A DNA stretch of 64,000 bases from AP-15 sp963832875 (GCA_963832875.1 CAWHWB010000008.1:146764-210763), one strand, 5' to 3'. Positions 27,321 through 36,939 are shown, counted from the first letter of the stretch. Translations and numbers: made by a program. Notes: generated by a model from the letters alone, not told the origin.

Positions 27321-27977
27321 TCACAAGCCCCGCAGGCAGCGAAACAGCGCCGCGGGATCGGAAAACGCCAGCCGCGGCGCGCATTCCAGCAACTCGTCGG
27401 CAGCCGGTTCGCCGCCGAGCAGCACCGGCACGCAGCCGCTGTTATGGGCGCATTCCATGTCGACCCCGGTGTCGCCGACAAACCACACCGCCTCGCCCGC
27501 CGCGACCCCGCTCGGCGCGAGCGCGAGACGGACCGGGGCGGCGTCGGGCTTGTCCACGACCGCATCGCCGGCGCCGACCAGGCTGCCGAAAAAGCCCGAC
27601 CAGCCGAGCCGCTCGGCCTCGAGGCGCAGCAAGGCGCCGGTCTTATTGCTGACGATCCCGAGAAAAATGCCTTCGGCGGCGAGCCCCCTCAGCAATTCGC
27701 CGCGGTCCGGCAAGCTCGCCAGCCGATCGAGATGGATCGCGCGAAAATGGTCGAGATAGATTTGCCTTGCCTCCTCCCAGCGCGCGCCGAAATGCACCGG
27801 AAAGCTCTCGCGCAGGCTGAGCCGGACCCGCCGCCTGGTCTCCTCGATCGTCCAAAGCGGCTTGCCCATCGCCGCCATGACCAGGTTCAAGGCTTCGTGT
27901 ATCGTCGCCCAGCTGTCGACCAGGGTGTTGTCCCAGTCGAACAGGATCGCGCGGGGGCGCACCAAAGTTCTATCCAT
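27321..27977 (-). CDS. HAD-superfamily hydrolase (phosphoglycolate-phosphatase-like)
   Basis: 218 residues from the ATG at 27977. HAD motif I is AILFDWDNTLVDSW (DxD); motif II Thr/Ser is in LGIVSNKTGALL; motif III Lys is near DAVVDKPDAAPVRLAL; motif IV is VWFVGDTGVDMECAHN. A helical cap lies between about 20 and 85. It is a phosphatase, and the closest look-alike is Gph/PGP. The substrate is not certain. It sits between ntrX and hfq on the same strand. Confidence 0.85.
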   Translation of the reverse strand: MDRTLVRPRAILFDWDNTLVDSWATIHEALNLVMAAMGKPLWTIEETRRRVRLSLRESFPVHFGARWEEARQIYLDHFRAIHLDRLASLPDRGELLRGLAAEGIFLGIVSNKTGALLRLEAERLGWSGFFGSLVGAGDAVVDKPDAAPVRLALAPSGVAAGEAVWFVGDTGVDMECAHNSGCVPVLLGGEPAADELLECAPRLAFSDPAALFRCLRGL

Positions 27978-28088
27978 GATGATCCGACGAGTGTTGCATT
28001 GCCGATTTGTCATCCTCGCCGAAGCGCAGGGCGGTCCGGGGGAATTCCGTCCGCGAGAAACGCGTGCAGCTTCATATCCCTCGAAGCG

Positions 28089-28183
28089 ACATCGTCATGC
28101 GCGGGCTCGACCCGCCTATCCACGCGTTGCTTCCGGCGCCTGAAGACGTGGATGGCCGGGTCAAGCCCGGCCAAGACGAGAAA
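28089..28183. repeat. Intergenic repeat element with long inverted arms
   Basis: Between the HAD gene and ntrX. Opening arm CGTCATGCGCGGGCTCGACC and closing arm GGCCGGGTCAAGCCCGGCCA flank about 50 bp. The closing arm is itself a hairpin. This is a common chromosomal repeat type in alphaproteobacteria (from memory). Nothing protein-coding is seen in 28014-28254. Confidence 0.5.
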
Positions 28184-28254
28184 AGGGAGCTGATCCTCCG
28201 CCTTTGCCGTCGCAAAATTTCCCCGGACCTCCCTTCGGACAAGGCGAAATCGGC

Positions 28255-29655
28255 TCAGGTCCCGGTTTTGAGCGGGCGGTCGTTGCCGAAAACCCCCAAG
28301 GATTTGAGCTTGCGGTGCAGCGCCGAGCGTTCCATGCCGATAAAGGCGGCGGTGCGCGAGATGTTGCCGCCAAAGCGGGTGACCTGGGCCAACAGATATT
28401 CGCGCTCGAACACTTCGCGCGCGTCGCGCAGCGGCAAGGTCATGATTTCACTGCCCCGGTCCCATTTGACCACGGCCGGGGCAATGGCGGTGATCTCGTT
28501 GGGCAGCATGTCGGCGTGCACCGGCTCGCGCGCATCGCCCGGCGCCATGATGAGGAGCCAATCGACGACGTTGCGCAGCTGGCGCACATTGCCGGGCCAC
28601 GAATAGGCCTGCAACGCGGCCAGCGCGTCCTCGCCCAGTTCGCGCGGGGCGAGCCGCGCCGCTTCCGACGAGCGCGCCATGAAGTGGCGGGCCATCAGCG
28701 GGATGTCCTCGCGCCGGTCGCGCAGCGGCGGCACTTTGATCGGCACCACGTTGAGCCGATAGAACAGGTCCTCGCGGAACCGGCCGCCGCTGATCTCGCC
28801 GGCGAGCTCGCGGTTCGACGAAGCGACGACCCGGACGTCGACTTCGACCCGGCTCGAGCCGCCGATTCGCTCGAAGGTCTGCTCCTGCAATACGCGCACG
28901 ATCTTACCTTGGGTCTCGAGCGGCATGTCGGCGACCTCGTCGAGAAACAGGGTCCCGCCATGCGCGCGCTCAAAGGTGCCGACCTTGCGCGCTCCGCCGT
29001 CGTTGCCGGATTCGCTGCCGAACAGCTCGATCTCGAGCCGTTCCGGCCGCATCGTCGCACAATTGACCGGCACGAACGGTCCCTTGGCCCGACGCGAGCG
29101 CAGATGTAAGAGCCGGCCGACCACCTCCTTGCCGGAGCCGGGCGGCCCGGTGATCAAGATCCGGCTGCCGGTCGGGGCCGCCTTGTCGATCTGCTGACGC
29201 AGCTGGTTGGCCAACGGCGAATTGCCGACGAGATCGATGTCGCCGCCGGCGCGCAGCTTCAGCTCTTCGTTCTCGCGCCGCAGCTGGGCGGCTTCGATCG
29301 CCCGCTCGACGATCAGCAGCAGGCGATCCGATTTGAACGGCTTTTCGATAAAATCGTAGGCGCCGATCTTGATCGCCTCGACCGCAGTCTCGATGGTGCC
29401 GTGACCGCTGATCATGACCACCGGCACCGGCGGCATCTCGGCGCGCAACAGCCTCAGGATCTCGATCCCATCGAGCTCGCTGCCCTGCAGCCAGATGTCG
29501 AGAATGACCAGGGTCGGCTGCCGCGCATGGATGACTGCCAGCGCCTGAGCGCTGTCGGCCGCCTCGCGCGTGGCGTAGCCCTCGTCCTTGAGCACGCCAG
29601 CGATCAGCATGCGGATGTCGGCTTCGTCGTCGACGATCAGGATGTCATGCGCCAT
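28255..29655 (-). CDS. ntrX: Nitrogen-regulation response regulator NtrX (sigma-54 activator)
   Basis: 466 residues from MAHDILIVDDEADIR. Receiver domain with phospho-Asp in LVILDIWLQGSELDG and Lys in YDFIEKPFKSDRL. AAA+ sigma-54-interaction domain: Walker A ITGPPGSGKEVVGRLLH, Walker B LFLDEVADMP. The usual GAFTGA loop is replaced: SESGNDGGARKVGTFERAHG, as is typical for NtrX, so classical sigma-54 remodelling may be lost. The C-terminal Fis-type helix-turn-helix is NISRTAAFIGMERSALHRKLK. Responds to NtrY. Its ATG lies just inside the end of ntrY (11-bp overlap). Confidence 0.95.
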   Translation of the reverse strand: MAHDILIVDDEADIRMLIAGVLKDEGYATREAADSAQALAVIHARQPTLVILDIWLQGSELDGIEILRLLRAEMPPVPVVMISGHGTIETAVEAIKIGAYDFIEKPFKSDRLLLIVERAIEAAQLRRENEELKLRAGGDIDLVGNSPLANQLRQQIDKAAPTGSRILITGPPGSGKEVVGRLLHLRSRRAKGPFVPVNCATMRPERLEIELFGSESGNDGGARKVGTFERAHGGTLFLDEVADMPLETQGKIVRVLQEQTFERIGGSSRVEVDVRVVASSNRELAGEISGGRFREDLFYRLNVVPIKVPPLRDRREDIPLMARHFMARSSEAARLAPRELGEDALAALQAYSWPGNVRQLRNVVDWLLIMAPGDAREPVHADMLPNEITAIAPAVVKWDRGSEIMTLPLRDAREVFEREYLLAQVTRFGGNISRTAAFIGMERSALHRKLKSLGVFGNDRPLKTGT

Positions 29656-31906
29656 GGCCAACAGCACTCAGCTCCATCGGCTGGCCGGCGGCGTCCGGGT
29701 GTTCCGGCGCGCGTGCCTCGGCCGCGAAGACGAGCCTGACCCGCGCCCCGTCGGGTTCCCCGTCTTCCAGCACCAGCTCCCCCTCGTGATCTTCCATGAT
29801 CTTCTTGACGATAGCGAGGCCCAAGCCGGTGCCCTTCGCGCGGGTCGTCACATAGGGCTCGGTCAGGCGCTCACGACCCTTGCGCGGCAAGCCTTTGCCG
29901 TTGTCCTCGACGGTCACCGCGATTTGGCCCGCGGTCTCGCCCACCGACACGCGGATGTGTCCCTGAGGGCCGGTGCCGCCCGCGGCGATTCGCGCCTCGA
30001 TCAATTCGATGGCGTTCTTGACGATGTTGATCACCGCCTGACCGACGAGACGGGCGTCGCAGCTGATCGGCACCGGGTGCTGCGGAAAAATCGTCTCGAA
30101 GGCGATGTCGCGGTGGGCGGTGCGCTGCAGGAAGACCGCCCGGTGGACGATTTCGACCAGGTTTTCCGGCTTCAAGACCGGCGCCGGCATTCGCGCGAAC
30201 GCTGAGAACTCGTCGATCATGCGGCCGATGTCGCCGACGTGGCGGATGATCGTGTCGGTGCAGATCGTGAAGGTTTCGGGATCGTGCTTGATCTCCTTCA
30301 GATACCGGCGGCGCAGCCGCTCGGCCGAGAGCTGGATCGGGGTCAGCGGATTTTTGATCTCATGGGCGATGCGGCGGGCGATGTCGGCCCAGGCCGCCTT
30401 GCGCTGCGCCGACAATAATTCGGTGATGTCGTCGAAGGTGACGACAAAGCCGCTGATGTCGCGCTCGTCGTGCTCGGCGGCGATCCGCACCAAAAGGGTG
30501 CGGGTGCTGTTGCCGCGGGCGAGCTGAACCTGCGATTGCGCCAGCCGGTCCGGGCGGCGCTCGGCCTCGTCGAGGAGGCCGGCCATCTCGGGGGCGACAT
30601 CGGCGAGGTCCTGCCCGATCGATTGCTCCAAATCGACCCCAAGTAGCAAGGATGCTGAACGGTTGGGCAGATTGACCCGGCCGGTGCGGTCGAGCCCGAT
30701 CACCCCGGCCGAGACGCCGGTCAGCACAGTTTCGGTAAAGCGGCGGCGCTCGTCGAGCTGGCGATTCGCTTCGGTCAGCTCGCGCTGCTGGCTCTCGATC
30801 TGGTCGGTCATGCGGTTGAAGGCGCGGCTCAACGAGGCAAGCTCGTCGTCCTTCGCCCCTTCGGGCACGCGCACCGCCAAGTCGCCGCCGCGCACTTGTT
30901 CGGCGGCGGTCGCCAACAGGCTGATCGGGACTGCGAGCTGGGTCGCGAAATGAATGCCGATGGCCACCGCAGCGACCAGAAACAGCATCGCCACCATCAG
31001 AAAGATCAGAGCAAAGGTGACCTGGAAACCCGAGCGCCGACTTTCCATCGCCGCATATTGCGCCGCGGCGCGCTGGGTTTCCTTCATGTGGTCGATCACC
31101 CGCGGCTCAATATAGCGGCCGACATAAAGGTAGACTGGGCCGAACTGGTCGAGGCGGACGAGCGCGCGCACCCGGTCGTCGCTGTCGTTGGTCATGATTG
31201 CGACGTCGCCTTCATCGGCCTCGCGCATCGCCCCGTTCGGCACCGGCTCGAAACCCAAGGTGAAGGACAGGCTCGACCGGGCCAGCACATGGCCGGCGCG
31301 ATCGAACACGATGGCTTCGGTCAGCCCGCGCAAGGCGGCCTGGGCCGAGACCACCTGCTCCAGCCGCCTCGGGTCGAGCTCGAGCTCGACCGCGTCGCGG
31401 TTGAGGTCGTTGGCCATCGCCAGCGCATCAGCGCGGATCGCCTGCTGGTGCTCGTGCAGATAGGCTTCGGCGACCGCGAGCAATTCGGCGATCGCGGTGC
31501 GCACCTTGTCGCTAAACCAGGATTCGACGCCATAGCTGAAGAACAGGTACGAAAACACCGCGACGATGATTGTCGGCGTGACTGCGATCAGGCTGAACAG
31601 CACCACCAGCCGGATCTGCAGCCGCGACCCGGCGAGACCGCGGCGCCGTTCGGCCCAGACTTGCAGCAGGCGTTTGGCGATCAGCGCGCCAAGCGTCAGC
31701 AGCAGCACGAGGTCGAGGTTTAAGAGCGAGAGGACCGCGTTGGGGCGTGCTTCGAAAGGGGGCGCCCCGGTCAGCGCCAGGTAGGTTGCCACCCCGGCGG
31801 CCAGCGCCGCCACGGCGAGGGCAAAGGCGAGCTTATGCCGCAAACCGATCCAGCCGGCCCACATCCGAACCCGCCGCATCAGCTGCATCGGATACCCCTG
31901 CCGCAA
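29645..31906 (-). CDS. ntrY: Nitrogen-regulation sensor histidine kinase NtrY
   Basis: 753 residues. N-terminal membrane segments (about 22-45, 60-82, 95-120) and a further helix at about 295-320 bound a periplasmic loop (about 120-290). HAMP (about 325-375), a PAS-like region (about 390-490), then the kinase core. The phospho-His is in ADIARRIAHEIKNPLTPIQL. ATP lid motifs: NIVKNAIELIEA (N box), TVEDNGKGLP (G1) and GTGLGLAIVKKIMEDHEG (G2). Partner of NtrX; senses redox or nitrogen status in related bacteria. The start could be any of several ATGs up to residue 15. Confidence 0.94.
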   Translation of the reverse strand: MRQGYPMQLMRRVRMWAGWIGLRHKLAFALAVAALAAGVATYLALTGAPPFEARPNAVLSLLNLDLVLLLTLGALIAKRLLQVWAERRRGLAGSRLQIRLVVLFSLIAVTPTIIVAVFSYLFFSYGVESWFSDKVRTAIAELLAVAEAYLHEHQQAIRADALAMANDLNRDAVELELDPRRLEQVVSAQAALRGLTEAIVFDRAGHVLARSSLSFTLGFEPVPNGAMREADEGDVAIMTNDSDDRVRALVRLDQFGPVYLYVGRYIEPRVIDHMKETQRAAAQYAAMESRRSGFQVTFALIFLMVAMLFLVAAVAIGIHFATQLAVPISLLATAAEQVRGGDLAVRVPEGAKDDELASLSRAFNRMTDQIESQQRELTEANRQLDERRRFTETVLTGVSAGVIGLDRTGRVNLPNRSASLLLGVDLEQSIGQDLADVAPEMAGLLDEAERRPDRLAQSQVQLARGNSTRTLLVRIAAEHDERDISGFVVTFDDITELLSAQRKAAWADIARRIAHEIKNPLTPIQLSAERLRRRYLKEIKHDPETFTICTDTIIRHVGDIGRMIDEFSAFARMPAPVLKPENLVEIVHRAVFLQRTAHRDIAFETIFPQHPVPISCDARLVGQAVINIVKNAIELIEARIAAGGTGPQGHIRVSVGETAGQIAVTVEDNGKGLPRKGRERLTEPYVTTRAKGTGLGLAIVKKIMEDHEGELVLEDGEPDGARVRLVFAAEARAPEHPDAAGQPMELSAVGHGA

Positions 31907-31999
31907 TCGCCGCAGTCGCCGACGCGGGACGACCCCACCGCCCGGCGCCGGCGGACGCGCGCCTTTCGCAATCTCAGCGGGCCCGGCAGCGCCGCGCGC

Positions 32000-33439
32000 T
32001 TATTTTAGCCCGCGCACCACCGGAATGTCCAACTCGCGGATTTTCTTGCGCAAGGTGTTGCGGTTGAGGCCCAACAGATGTGCAGCCTTGATCTGGTTGC
32101 CGCGGGTGGCGCCTAGCGTCAACACGATCAGGGGCCGCTCGACCTCGCGCAGCACCCGGTCGTAAAGACCGGCCGCCGGCAGCCCGCCCTTGTGCGCCGC
32201 GAAATACCCCCGGATGTGGCGTTCGACCGCGCCGGCGAGCCCCTCCCCGCCCGCCGCCTCGACGGTCTCGGCGGCGCCGGGCATCTCGCCCAGCTCCGCC
32301 TCGATCACGCCGACCCCGATCACCTCCTGCGAATAAAGTGCGGCCAGCCGGCGAATCAGATTTTCCAGCTCGCGCACATTGCCGGGCCACCGGTAGCTCT
32401 GCAGCCGCTCCATCGCGCCCTCGTCGAGGCGCTTCGGCGGCAGGCCCTCGCGCACCGCCAAGGCGGAAAAATGACGCACCAGGGCCGCGATGTCGGCGCT
32501 GCGCTCGCGCAACGGCGGCAGGCGGATCGGCGCCACGTTCAGCCGGTAGAACAGATCTTCCCGAAACAGGCCCTGGCGGATCAGTTGGCGCAGATCGTGA
32601 TGGGTCGCCGCGATGACCCGGACATCGGCGCGGATCGGCACTCGCCCGCCGACTGCGGTGAATTCGCCCTCCTGCAGCACCCGTAGGAGCCGGGTCTGCG
32701 CCTCGAGCGGCATGTCGCCGATTTCGTCGAGAAACAGGGTCCCGCCCTGGGCCTGCTCGAAGCGCCCCATGCTGCGCGCGGTGGCGCCGGTGAAGGCGCC
32801 CTTTTCATGGCCGAACAGCTCGCTCTCGATCAGCTCGCGCGGGATCGCGGCCATGTTGATTGCGACAAAAGGACCAAGCCGGCGCTTGCCGAAATCGTGC
32901 AGAGCGCGCGCCACCAGCTCCTTGCCGGTCCCGCTCTCGCCCATGATGGTCACGGTCAGATCGGTGCCCATCAGCCGGGCGATGACCCGATAGACCTCCT
33001 GCATCGCCGGGGAGCGGCCGATCAACGGCAGCTGCTCCTCGGTGTCCTCCTCGGGTCCGTTCGCGGTCGCCTCGTGCGGTGCGGTCAGCGCGCGTTCGAC
33101 GACCATGATCAGTTCGCGCAGGTCGAACGGCTTCGGCAGGTACTCGAAGGCGCCGCGCTCGGTCGCCTTGACCGCGGTCAGCAAGGTGTTCTGCGCGCTC
33201 ATGACGATGATCCGCAATTCGGGGCGGATCTTTTTGATGCGCGGGATCAGATCGAGGCCGTTCTCGTCCGGCATGATCACGTCGGTGATGACCAGATCGC
33301 CGTCGCCCTCGGCGACCCATCGCCACAAGGTGGCGGCACTGCCGGTCATCCGGACCTCGTGCCCGAGCCGGATCAGCGCCTGGTTCAGCACCATCCGGAT
33401 CGCGCGATCGTCGTCGGCCACCAGGATCGTCGAGGTCAT
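32000..33439 (-). CDS. ntrC: Nitrogen regulator NtrC (sigma-54-dependent activator)
   Basis: 479 residues. Receiver (TILVADDDRAIRMVLNQAL; phospho-Asp in DLVITDVIMPDENGLDL; Lys in EYLPKPFDLREL). AAA+ domain with Walker A IMGESGTGKELVARALHDF, the GAFTGA loop for sigma-54 contact (FGHEKGAFTGATARS), Walker B GTLFLDEIGDMPLEAQ. C-terminal Fis HTH: TRGNQIKAAHLLGLNRNTLRKKIREL. Phosphorylated by NtrB under nitrogen limitation; activates glnA-type promoters. Starts directly at the base after the ntrB stop. Confidence 0.97.
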   Translation of the reverse strand: MTSTILVADDDRAIRMVLNQALIRLGHEVRMTGSAATLWRWVAEGDGDLVITDVIMPDENGLDLIPRIKKIRPELRIIVMSAQNTLLTAVKATERGAFEYLPKPFDLRELIMVVERALTAPHEATANGPEEDTEEQLPLIGRSPAMQEVYRVIARLMGTDLTVTIMGESGTGKELVARALHDFGKRRLGPFVAINMAAIPRELIESELFGHEKGAFTGATARSMGRFEQAQGGTLFLDEIGDMPLEAQTRLLRVLQEGEFTAVGGRVPIRADVRVIAATHHDLRQLIRQGLFREDLFYRLNVAPIRLPPLRERSADIAALVRHFSALAVREGLPPKRLDEGAMERLQSYRWPGNVRELENLIRRLAALYSQEVIGVGVIEAELGEMPGAAETVEAAGGEGLAGAVERHIRGYFAAHKGGLPAAGLYDRVLREVERPLIVLTLGATRGNQIKAAHLLGLNRNTLRKKIRELDIPVVRGLK

Positions 33440-34570
33440 TCACCCGATACCGTCTTGCGCGACCACCGGCAAAAACACCCGGAACACGGTTCGGCGGGGC
33501 TGGCTGTCGAATTCAATGACGCCGCCGTGGTCACCGATCACCTTGGCGACCAATGCAAGACCAAGGCCAGTTCCGTTGCGCTTGGTCGTCACAAACGGAT
33601 CAAACAGATAAGGGCGCATGTCCTCGGGGATGCCCGCCCCGTTATCGGTGACCGCGACCATCAGCGGCAGGTGCCGGCGGCCCTCCCCGCCCGGGCCGGC
33701 CAGCCGCAGGCCGTGGCGATAGCCGGTCGATAGAATGATCTCGCCATCCGCCGCCGGCACCGCTTCGGCCGAGTTCTTGACGATGTTCAAAAACACCTGG
33801 ACCAACAGGTCGCGGTTGCCGTGGACTGGCGGCAATGACGGGTCGTACTCCTCGATGAAACGGGCGTGACGGGCAAAGCCCGACTGCGCCAGCTTGCGAA
33901 CCCGCTCGAGGATTTCGTGAATGTTGACCGCTTCGCGGTCGATCGGGCGGTGATCGGAAAACGACTCCATGCGATCGACCAGCGCCACGATGCGGTCGGT
34001 CTCGTCGCAGATCAGGCGGGTCAGCTCGCGCCCGGACTCGTCGGCGTCCTGCTCCAACAGCTGCGCCGCGCCGCGGATGCCGGAAAGCGGGTTCTTGATT
34101 TCGTGCGCCAGCATTGCCGCCATCGCGGTCATCGACCGAGCGGCGTGCCGGTGGGTCAGTTGGTGGCCGACTTTGTCGACCATCGCTCGCTCGTGCAAGG
34201 TCAGAACCAAGAGGTCGGCAGCTTCCCCCGCCGGCGCGCCCTGGATCGTGACCGAGCGGCTGCCAAAGCGCGCGCCTTCGAGCGGCATGTCGTATTCGGA
34301 GATCGTGTTGCCGCTGCGCCACACCGCGTCAACCAGCGACAGCAATGGGCTGAGCGGGGCGACGAGATCGGTCAGCGCGCTGCCGCGCAGGGCGGCCGCG
34401 CTCACGCCAAAAAACTGTTCGGCCGCGGTATTGACCAGGCGGATCGCGCCGCCGCGGTCGATAACGATCACCGGGTCGGCGAGCGCGGCCAGGATCGCGG
34501 CCGGCTCGGGTTGGGTTTCGGCGAGCGCCCGCGGGTTCGTGCCCCGCCGCCGGAACGGCGCTTTGATCAT
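33440..34570 (-). CDS. ntrB: Nitrogen regulation sensor kinase NtrB
   Basis: 376 residues from the ATG at 34570, which overlaps the dusB stop. Cytosolic: an N-terminal PAS domain (about 25-130; ALADPVIVIDRGGAIRLVNTAAEQFFG), then the phospho-His in MLAHEIKNPLSGIRGAAQLLE, followed by VFLNIVKNSAEAVPAADGEI (N box) and DNGAGIP plus TGLGLALVAKVIGDHGG. Controlled by PII protein GlnB; phosphorylates NtrC. Gene order dusB-ntrB-ntrC-ntrY-ntrX is the standard alphaproteobacterial cluster. The in-frame sequence upstream of 34570 is a shadow of dusB. Confidence 0.96.
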   Translation of the reverse strand: MIKAPFRRRGTNPRALAETQPEPAAILAALADPVIVIDRGGAIRLVNTAAEQFFGVSAAALRGSALTDLVAPLSPLLSLVDAVWRSGNTISEYDMPLEGARFGSRSVTIQGAPAGEAADLLVLTLHERAMVDKVGHQLTHRHAARSMTAMAAMLAHEIKNPLSGIRGAAQLLEQDADESGRELTRLICDETDRIVALVDRMESFSDHRPIDREAVNIHEILERVRKLAQSGFARHARFIEEYDPSLPPVHGNRDLLVQVFLNIVKNSAEAVPAADGEIILSTGYRHGLRLAGPGGEGRRHLPLMVAVTDNGAGIPEDMRPYLFDPFVTTKRNGTGLGLALVAKVIGDHGGVIEFDSQPRRTVFRVFLPVVAQDGIG

Positions 34571-35553
34571 GCGGCCCGGCGTGTGAGCACCGGCTCGTAA
34601 AAGGCTCGAATAAGCTCGTTGACGCGCGCCGGCTTGAGGGTCTGGTTGACCGCCGCACGAAATTCCGCCGAACCGGGCAGGCCCTTCGAATACCAGGCGA
34701 CATGCTTGCGGGCGATGCGCCCGCCGATCTCGGTCCCGTAATGGACCAGCATGTCCTCGTAATGAGCGAGCACGATGTCGCGCTGTGCGGCGAGCGGCGG
34801 GTCGGGGATATGCCGGCGGCCGCGCAGCCAGCCGATCACCTGATGCAAGAACCACGGCCGGCCATAGGCGCCGCGGCCAATCATCACCCCATCGGCACCC
34901 GATCGGCCGAGCGCCCGCTCGGCGTCGTCGAGGCTCAGGATGTCGCCATTGGCGATCACCGGGATCGTCACGCTCTCTTTGACCCGGCGGATGAACTCCC
35001 AGTCGGCGGCGCCGGCATAGAACTGGCAGCGGGTGCGGCCGTGCACGGTAATCATGCGGATGCCGCAGGCTTGCGCAATCCGGGCGAGCCGCGGCGCGTT
35101 TCGGCTGTTCTCGTCCCAGCCGGTGCGCATCTTCAGGGTGACCGGCAGATCGACCGCCCCGACCGTCGCTTCGAGGATGCGCGCGGCGTGCAACTCGTCG
35201 CGCATCAACGCCGAGCCGGCATGGCCGTTGACCACCTTTTTGACCGGGCAGCCGAAATTTATGTCGATCAGGCGGGCGCCGCGATCGGCGTTGAGCTTGG
35301 CCGCCTCGGCCATGACCCGCGGCTCGCAGCCGGCGAGTTGGACCGCCAGCGGCTGCTCCTCGGCGCAGCTTCGCGCCATCGTGATCGACTGCCGGGTCTG
35401 GCGGATCATCGCCTCGCTGGCGATCATCTCGGAGACAACGAGACCGGCGCCCAGGCGCTTGACCAATCGCCGGAACGGCAGATCGCTGACCCCCGACATT
35501 GGAGCGAGGATCACCGGATCATCAATGGTCAAAGAACCGACGCAAATGCTCAT
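34567..35553 (-). CDS. dusB: tRNA-dihydrouridine synthase DusB
   Basis: 328 residues. FMN-dependent TIM barrel that reduces uridines in the tRNA D-loop. Signatures: VILAPMSGVSDLPFRRLVKR, LAVQLAGCEPRVMAEAAKL, IDINFGCPVKKVVNGHAGSAL, TVHGRTRCQFYAGAADW, IPVIANGDILSLDDAERAL, DGVMIGRGAYGRPWFLHQV. It is the first gene of the ntr operon, as in other alphaproteobacteria. Divergent from ispD with a 128-bp spacer that should hold both promoters. Confidence 0.95.
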   Translation of the reverse strand: MSICVGSLTIDDPVILAPMSGVSDLPFRRLVKRLGAGLVVSEMIASEAMIRQTRQSITMARSCAEEQPLAVQLAGCEPRVMAEAAKLNADRGARLIDINFGCPVKKVVNGHAGSALMRDELHAARILEATVGAVDLPVTLKMRTGWDENSRNAPRLARIAQACGIRMITVHGRTRCQFYAGAADWEFIRRVKESVTIPVIANGDILSLDDAERALGRSGADGVMIGRGAYGRPWFLHQVIGWLRGRRHIPDPPLAAQRDIVLAHYEDMLVHYGTEIGGRIARKHVAWYSKGLPGSAEFRAAVNQTLKPARVNELIRAFYEPVLTRRAA

Positions 35554-35681
35554 TATTTGTGCAGGTTTGTCGTTTGCCTAGTGATTAGGCAAATACTAGC
35601 CGGTTTCTTTTTGCGGTGCAACATCGATAGCAGTCGATCCGGACAATGGCGCAAGATCCGGCGATCCGCTAATTTTCTCCG

Positions 35682-36458
35682 ATGGAAGGGGTTTACGCAC
35701 TCGTTGTCGCGGCCGGCCGAGGCAGCCGTTTCGGCGGCCCTTTGCCTAAACAGTATCTGCCGCTCGGCGGCACGATGGTGCTGCGCCACGCGGTGGCGGC
35801 TTTCGCGCTTCATCCTCGGGTCGCCGACGTGCTGGTGGCGATCCGGCCCGAGGACCGGCCCTGGTTCGCGCGCGCCACCGCGGGTCTGCGCGTGCTGGCC
35901 CCGGTGCCGGGTGGCGCCACCCGCCAAGATTCGGTGCGGCTCGGGCTCGAGGCGCTGGCGGCCCATCATCCCCGCCAGGTGCTGATCCATGACGGAGCGC
36001 GGCCGTTTCCCGACCCGGCGTTGATCGACGGGGTCATTGACGGGCTCGGCCGGGCGCCGGCCGCGATCCCGGCGCTGCCATTGCGCGACACCATCAAGCG
36101 CGCCGAAAACGGGCGGGTGGGCGGGACTCTCGACCGGTCCCGATTGTGGCGTGCGCAGACCCCGCAGGGTTTCGATTTCGCCGCGATCCTCGCCGCGCAC
36201 CGCGCCGCCGCCGGACATGAGCTGACCGACGATTCGGCCGTCGCTGAAGCGGCCGGCCTGATGCCGCTGCTGGTCGCCGGCAGCGAAGACAATCTAAAGG
36301 TAACGACGGCCGAGGACCTCGCCGCCGCCGAACGGCTGCTGGCGGCCCGTTCGAAAGGCGCCCCTCTGGGAGATGTGCGGGTCGGCCAGGGGTTTGACGC
36401 CCACGCCTTTGGGCCGGGCGACCGAGTTCGTCATCTGCGGGATCGAGGTCCCGCATGA
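35682..36458 (+). CDS. ispD: 2-C-methyl-D-erythritol 4-phosphate cytidylyltransferase, IspD part of a frameshifted IspDF
   Basis: The IspD domain (residues 1-225) is intact: VVAAGRGSRFGGPLPKQYLPL, GGATRQDSVRLGLEAL, LIHDGARPFPDPALI, RAQTPQGFDF, DDSAVAEAAG, GSEDNLKVTTAEDLA. It makes CDP-methylerythritol in the MEP isoprenoid pathway. The frame then enters the start of the IspF domain (VRVGQGFDAHAFGPGDRV). The reading then goes wrong at about 36429 and stops at 36458 after an unrelated tail. Removing one base near 36429 restores GPGDRV-VICGIEVPHD, exactly the spacing of fused alphaproteobacterial IspDF. This piece probably still works as IspD. Confidence 0.9.
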   Translation: MEGVYALVVAAGRGSRFGGPLPKQYLPLGGTMVLRHAVAAFALHPRVADVLVAIRPEDRPWFARATAGLRVLAPVPGGATRQDSVRLGLEALAAHHPRQVLIHDGARPFPDPALIDGVIDGLGRAPAAIPALPLRDTIKRAENGRVGGTLDRSRLWRAQTPQGFDFAAILAAHRAAAGHELTDDSAVAEAAGLMPLLVAGSEDNLKVTTAEDLAAAERLLAARSKGAPLGDVRVGQGFDAHAFGPGDRVRHLRDRGPA

Positions 36459-36852
36459 TGCCCGCCTGATCGGTCATTCCGACGCCGATGTCGGGCTCCA
36501 TGCGCTGACCGACGCGGTCTTGGGCGCGATCGGCGCCGGCGATATCGGCATGCATTTTCCTCCAAGCGACCCCGAGTGGCGCGGCGCCGCCTCTGACCGG
36601 TTTCTGCGCCACGCGGCCGACCTCGTCCGGTCGCGCGGCGGCATCCTCGCCGCGGTCGATGCGACGATCGTCTGCGAGCGCCCCAAGATCGGGCCCTATC
36701 GGGCGGCAATGGTCGAGCGGGTCGCGGCGATCCTCGGCATTGCGCCCGAGCGGGTCAGCATCAAGGCGACCACCACTGATCGGCTCGGCTTTACCGGCCG
36801 CGGCGAGGGCATCGCCGCGCAAGCCGTCGCCACCGTGCGTCTGCCGTTGTAA
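36373..36852 (+). pseudogene. ispF: 2-C-methyl-D-erythritol 2,4-cyclodiphosphate synthase, IspF part out of frame
   Basis: The IspF body is in the +1 frame: VICGIEVPHDARLIGHSDADVG, HALTDAVLGAIGAGDIGMHFPP, CERPKIGPYRAAMVERVA, KATTTDRLGFTGRGEGIAA. But the N-terminal metal-binding DxH (GFDAHAF) is in the IspD frame. The local ATG at 36373 gives MCGSARGLTPTPLG, without that motif, so a separately started protein would lack a zinc ligand pair. Without frameshift correction (sequencing error, recent mutation or programmed shift) IspF is lost. The MEP pathway is normally essential, so an error or programmed shift is a real possibility. Confidence 0.8.
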
Positions 36853-36939
36853 TGGGACTGATCAGCATTTGCTCTCCCGCGGAGGCGGCCCCTCACCCCG
36901 GGATCGGGTCCGGGGCGGGCTCTCCCACCCATTCGGGGC

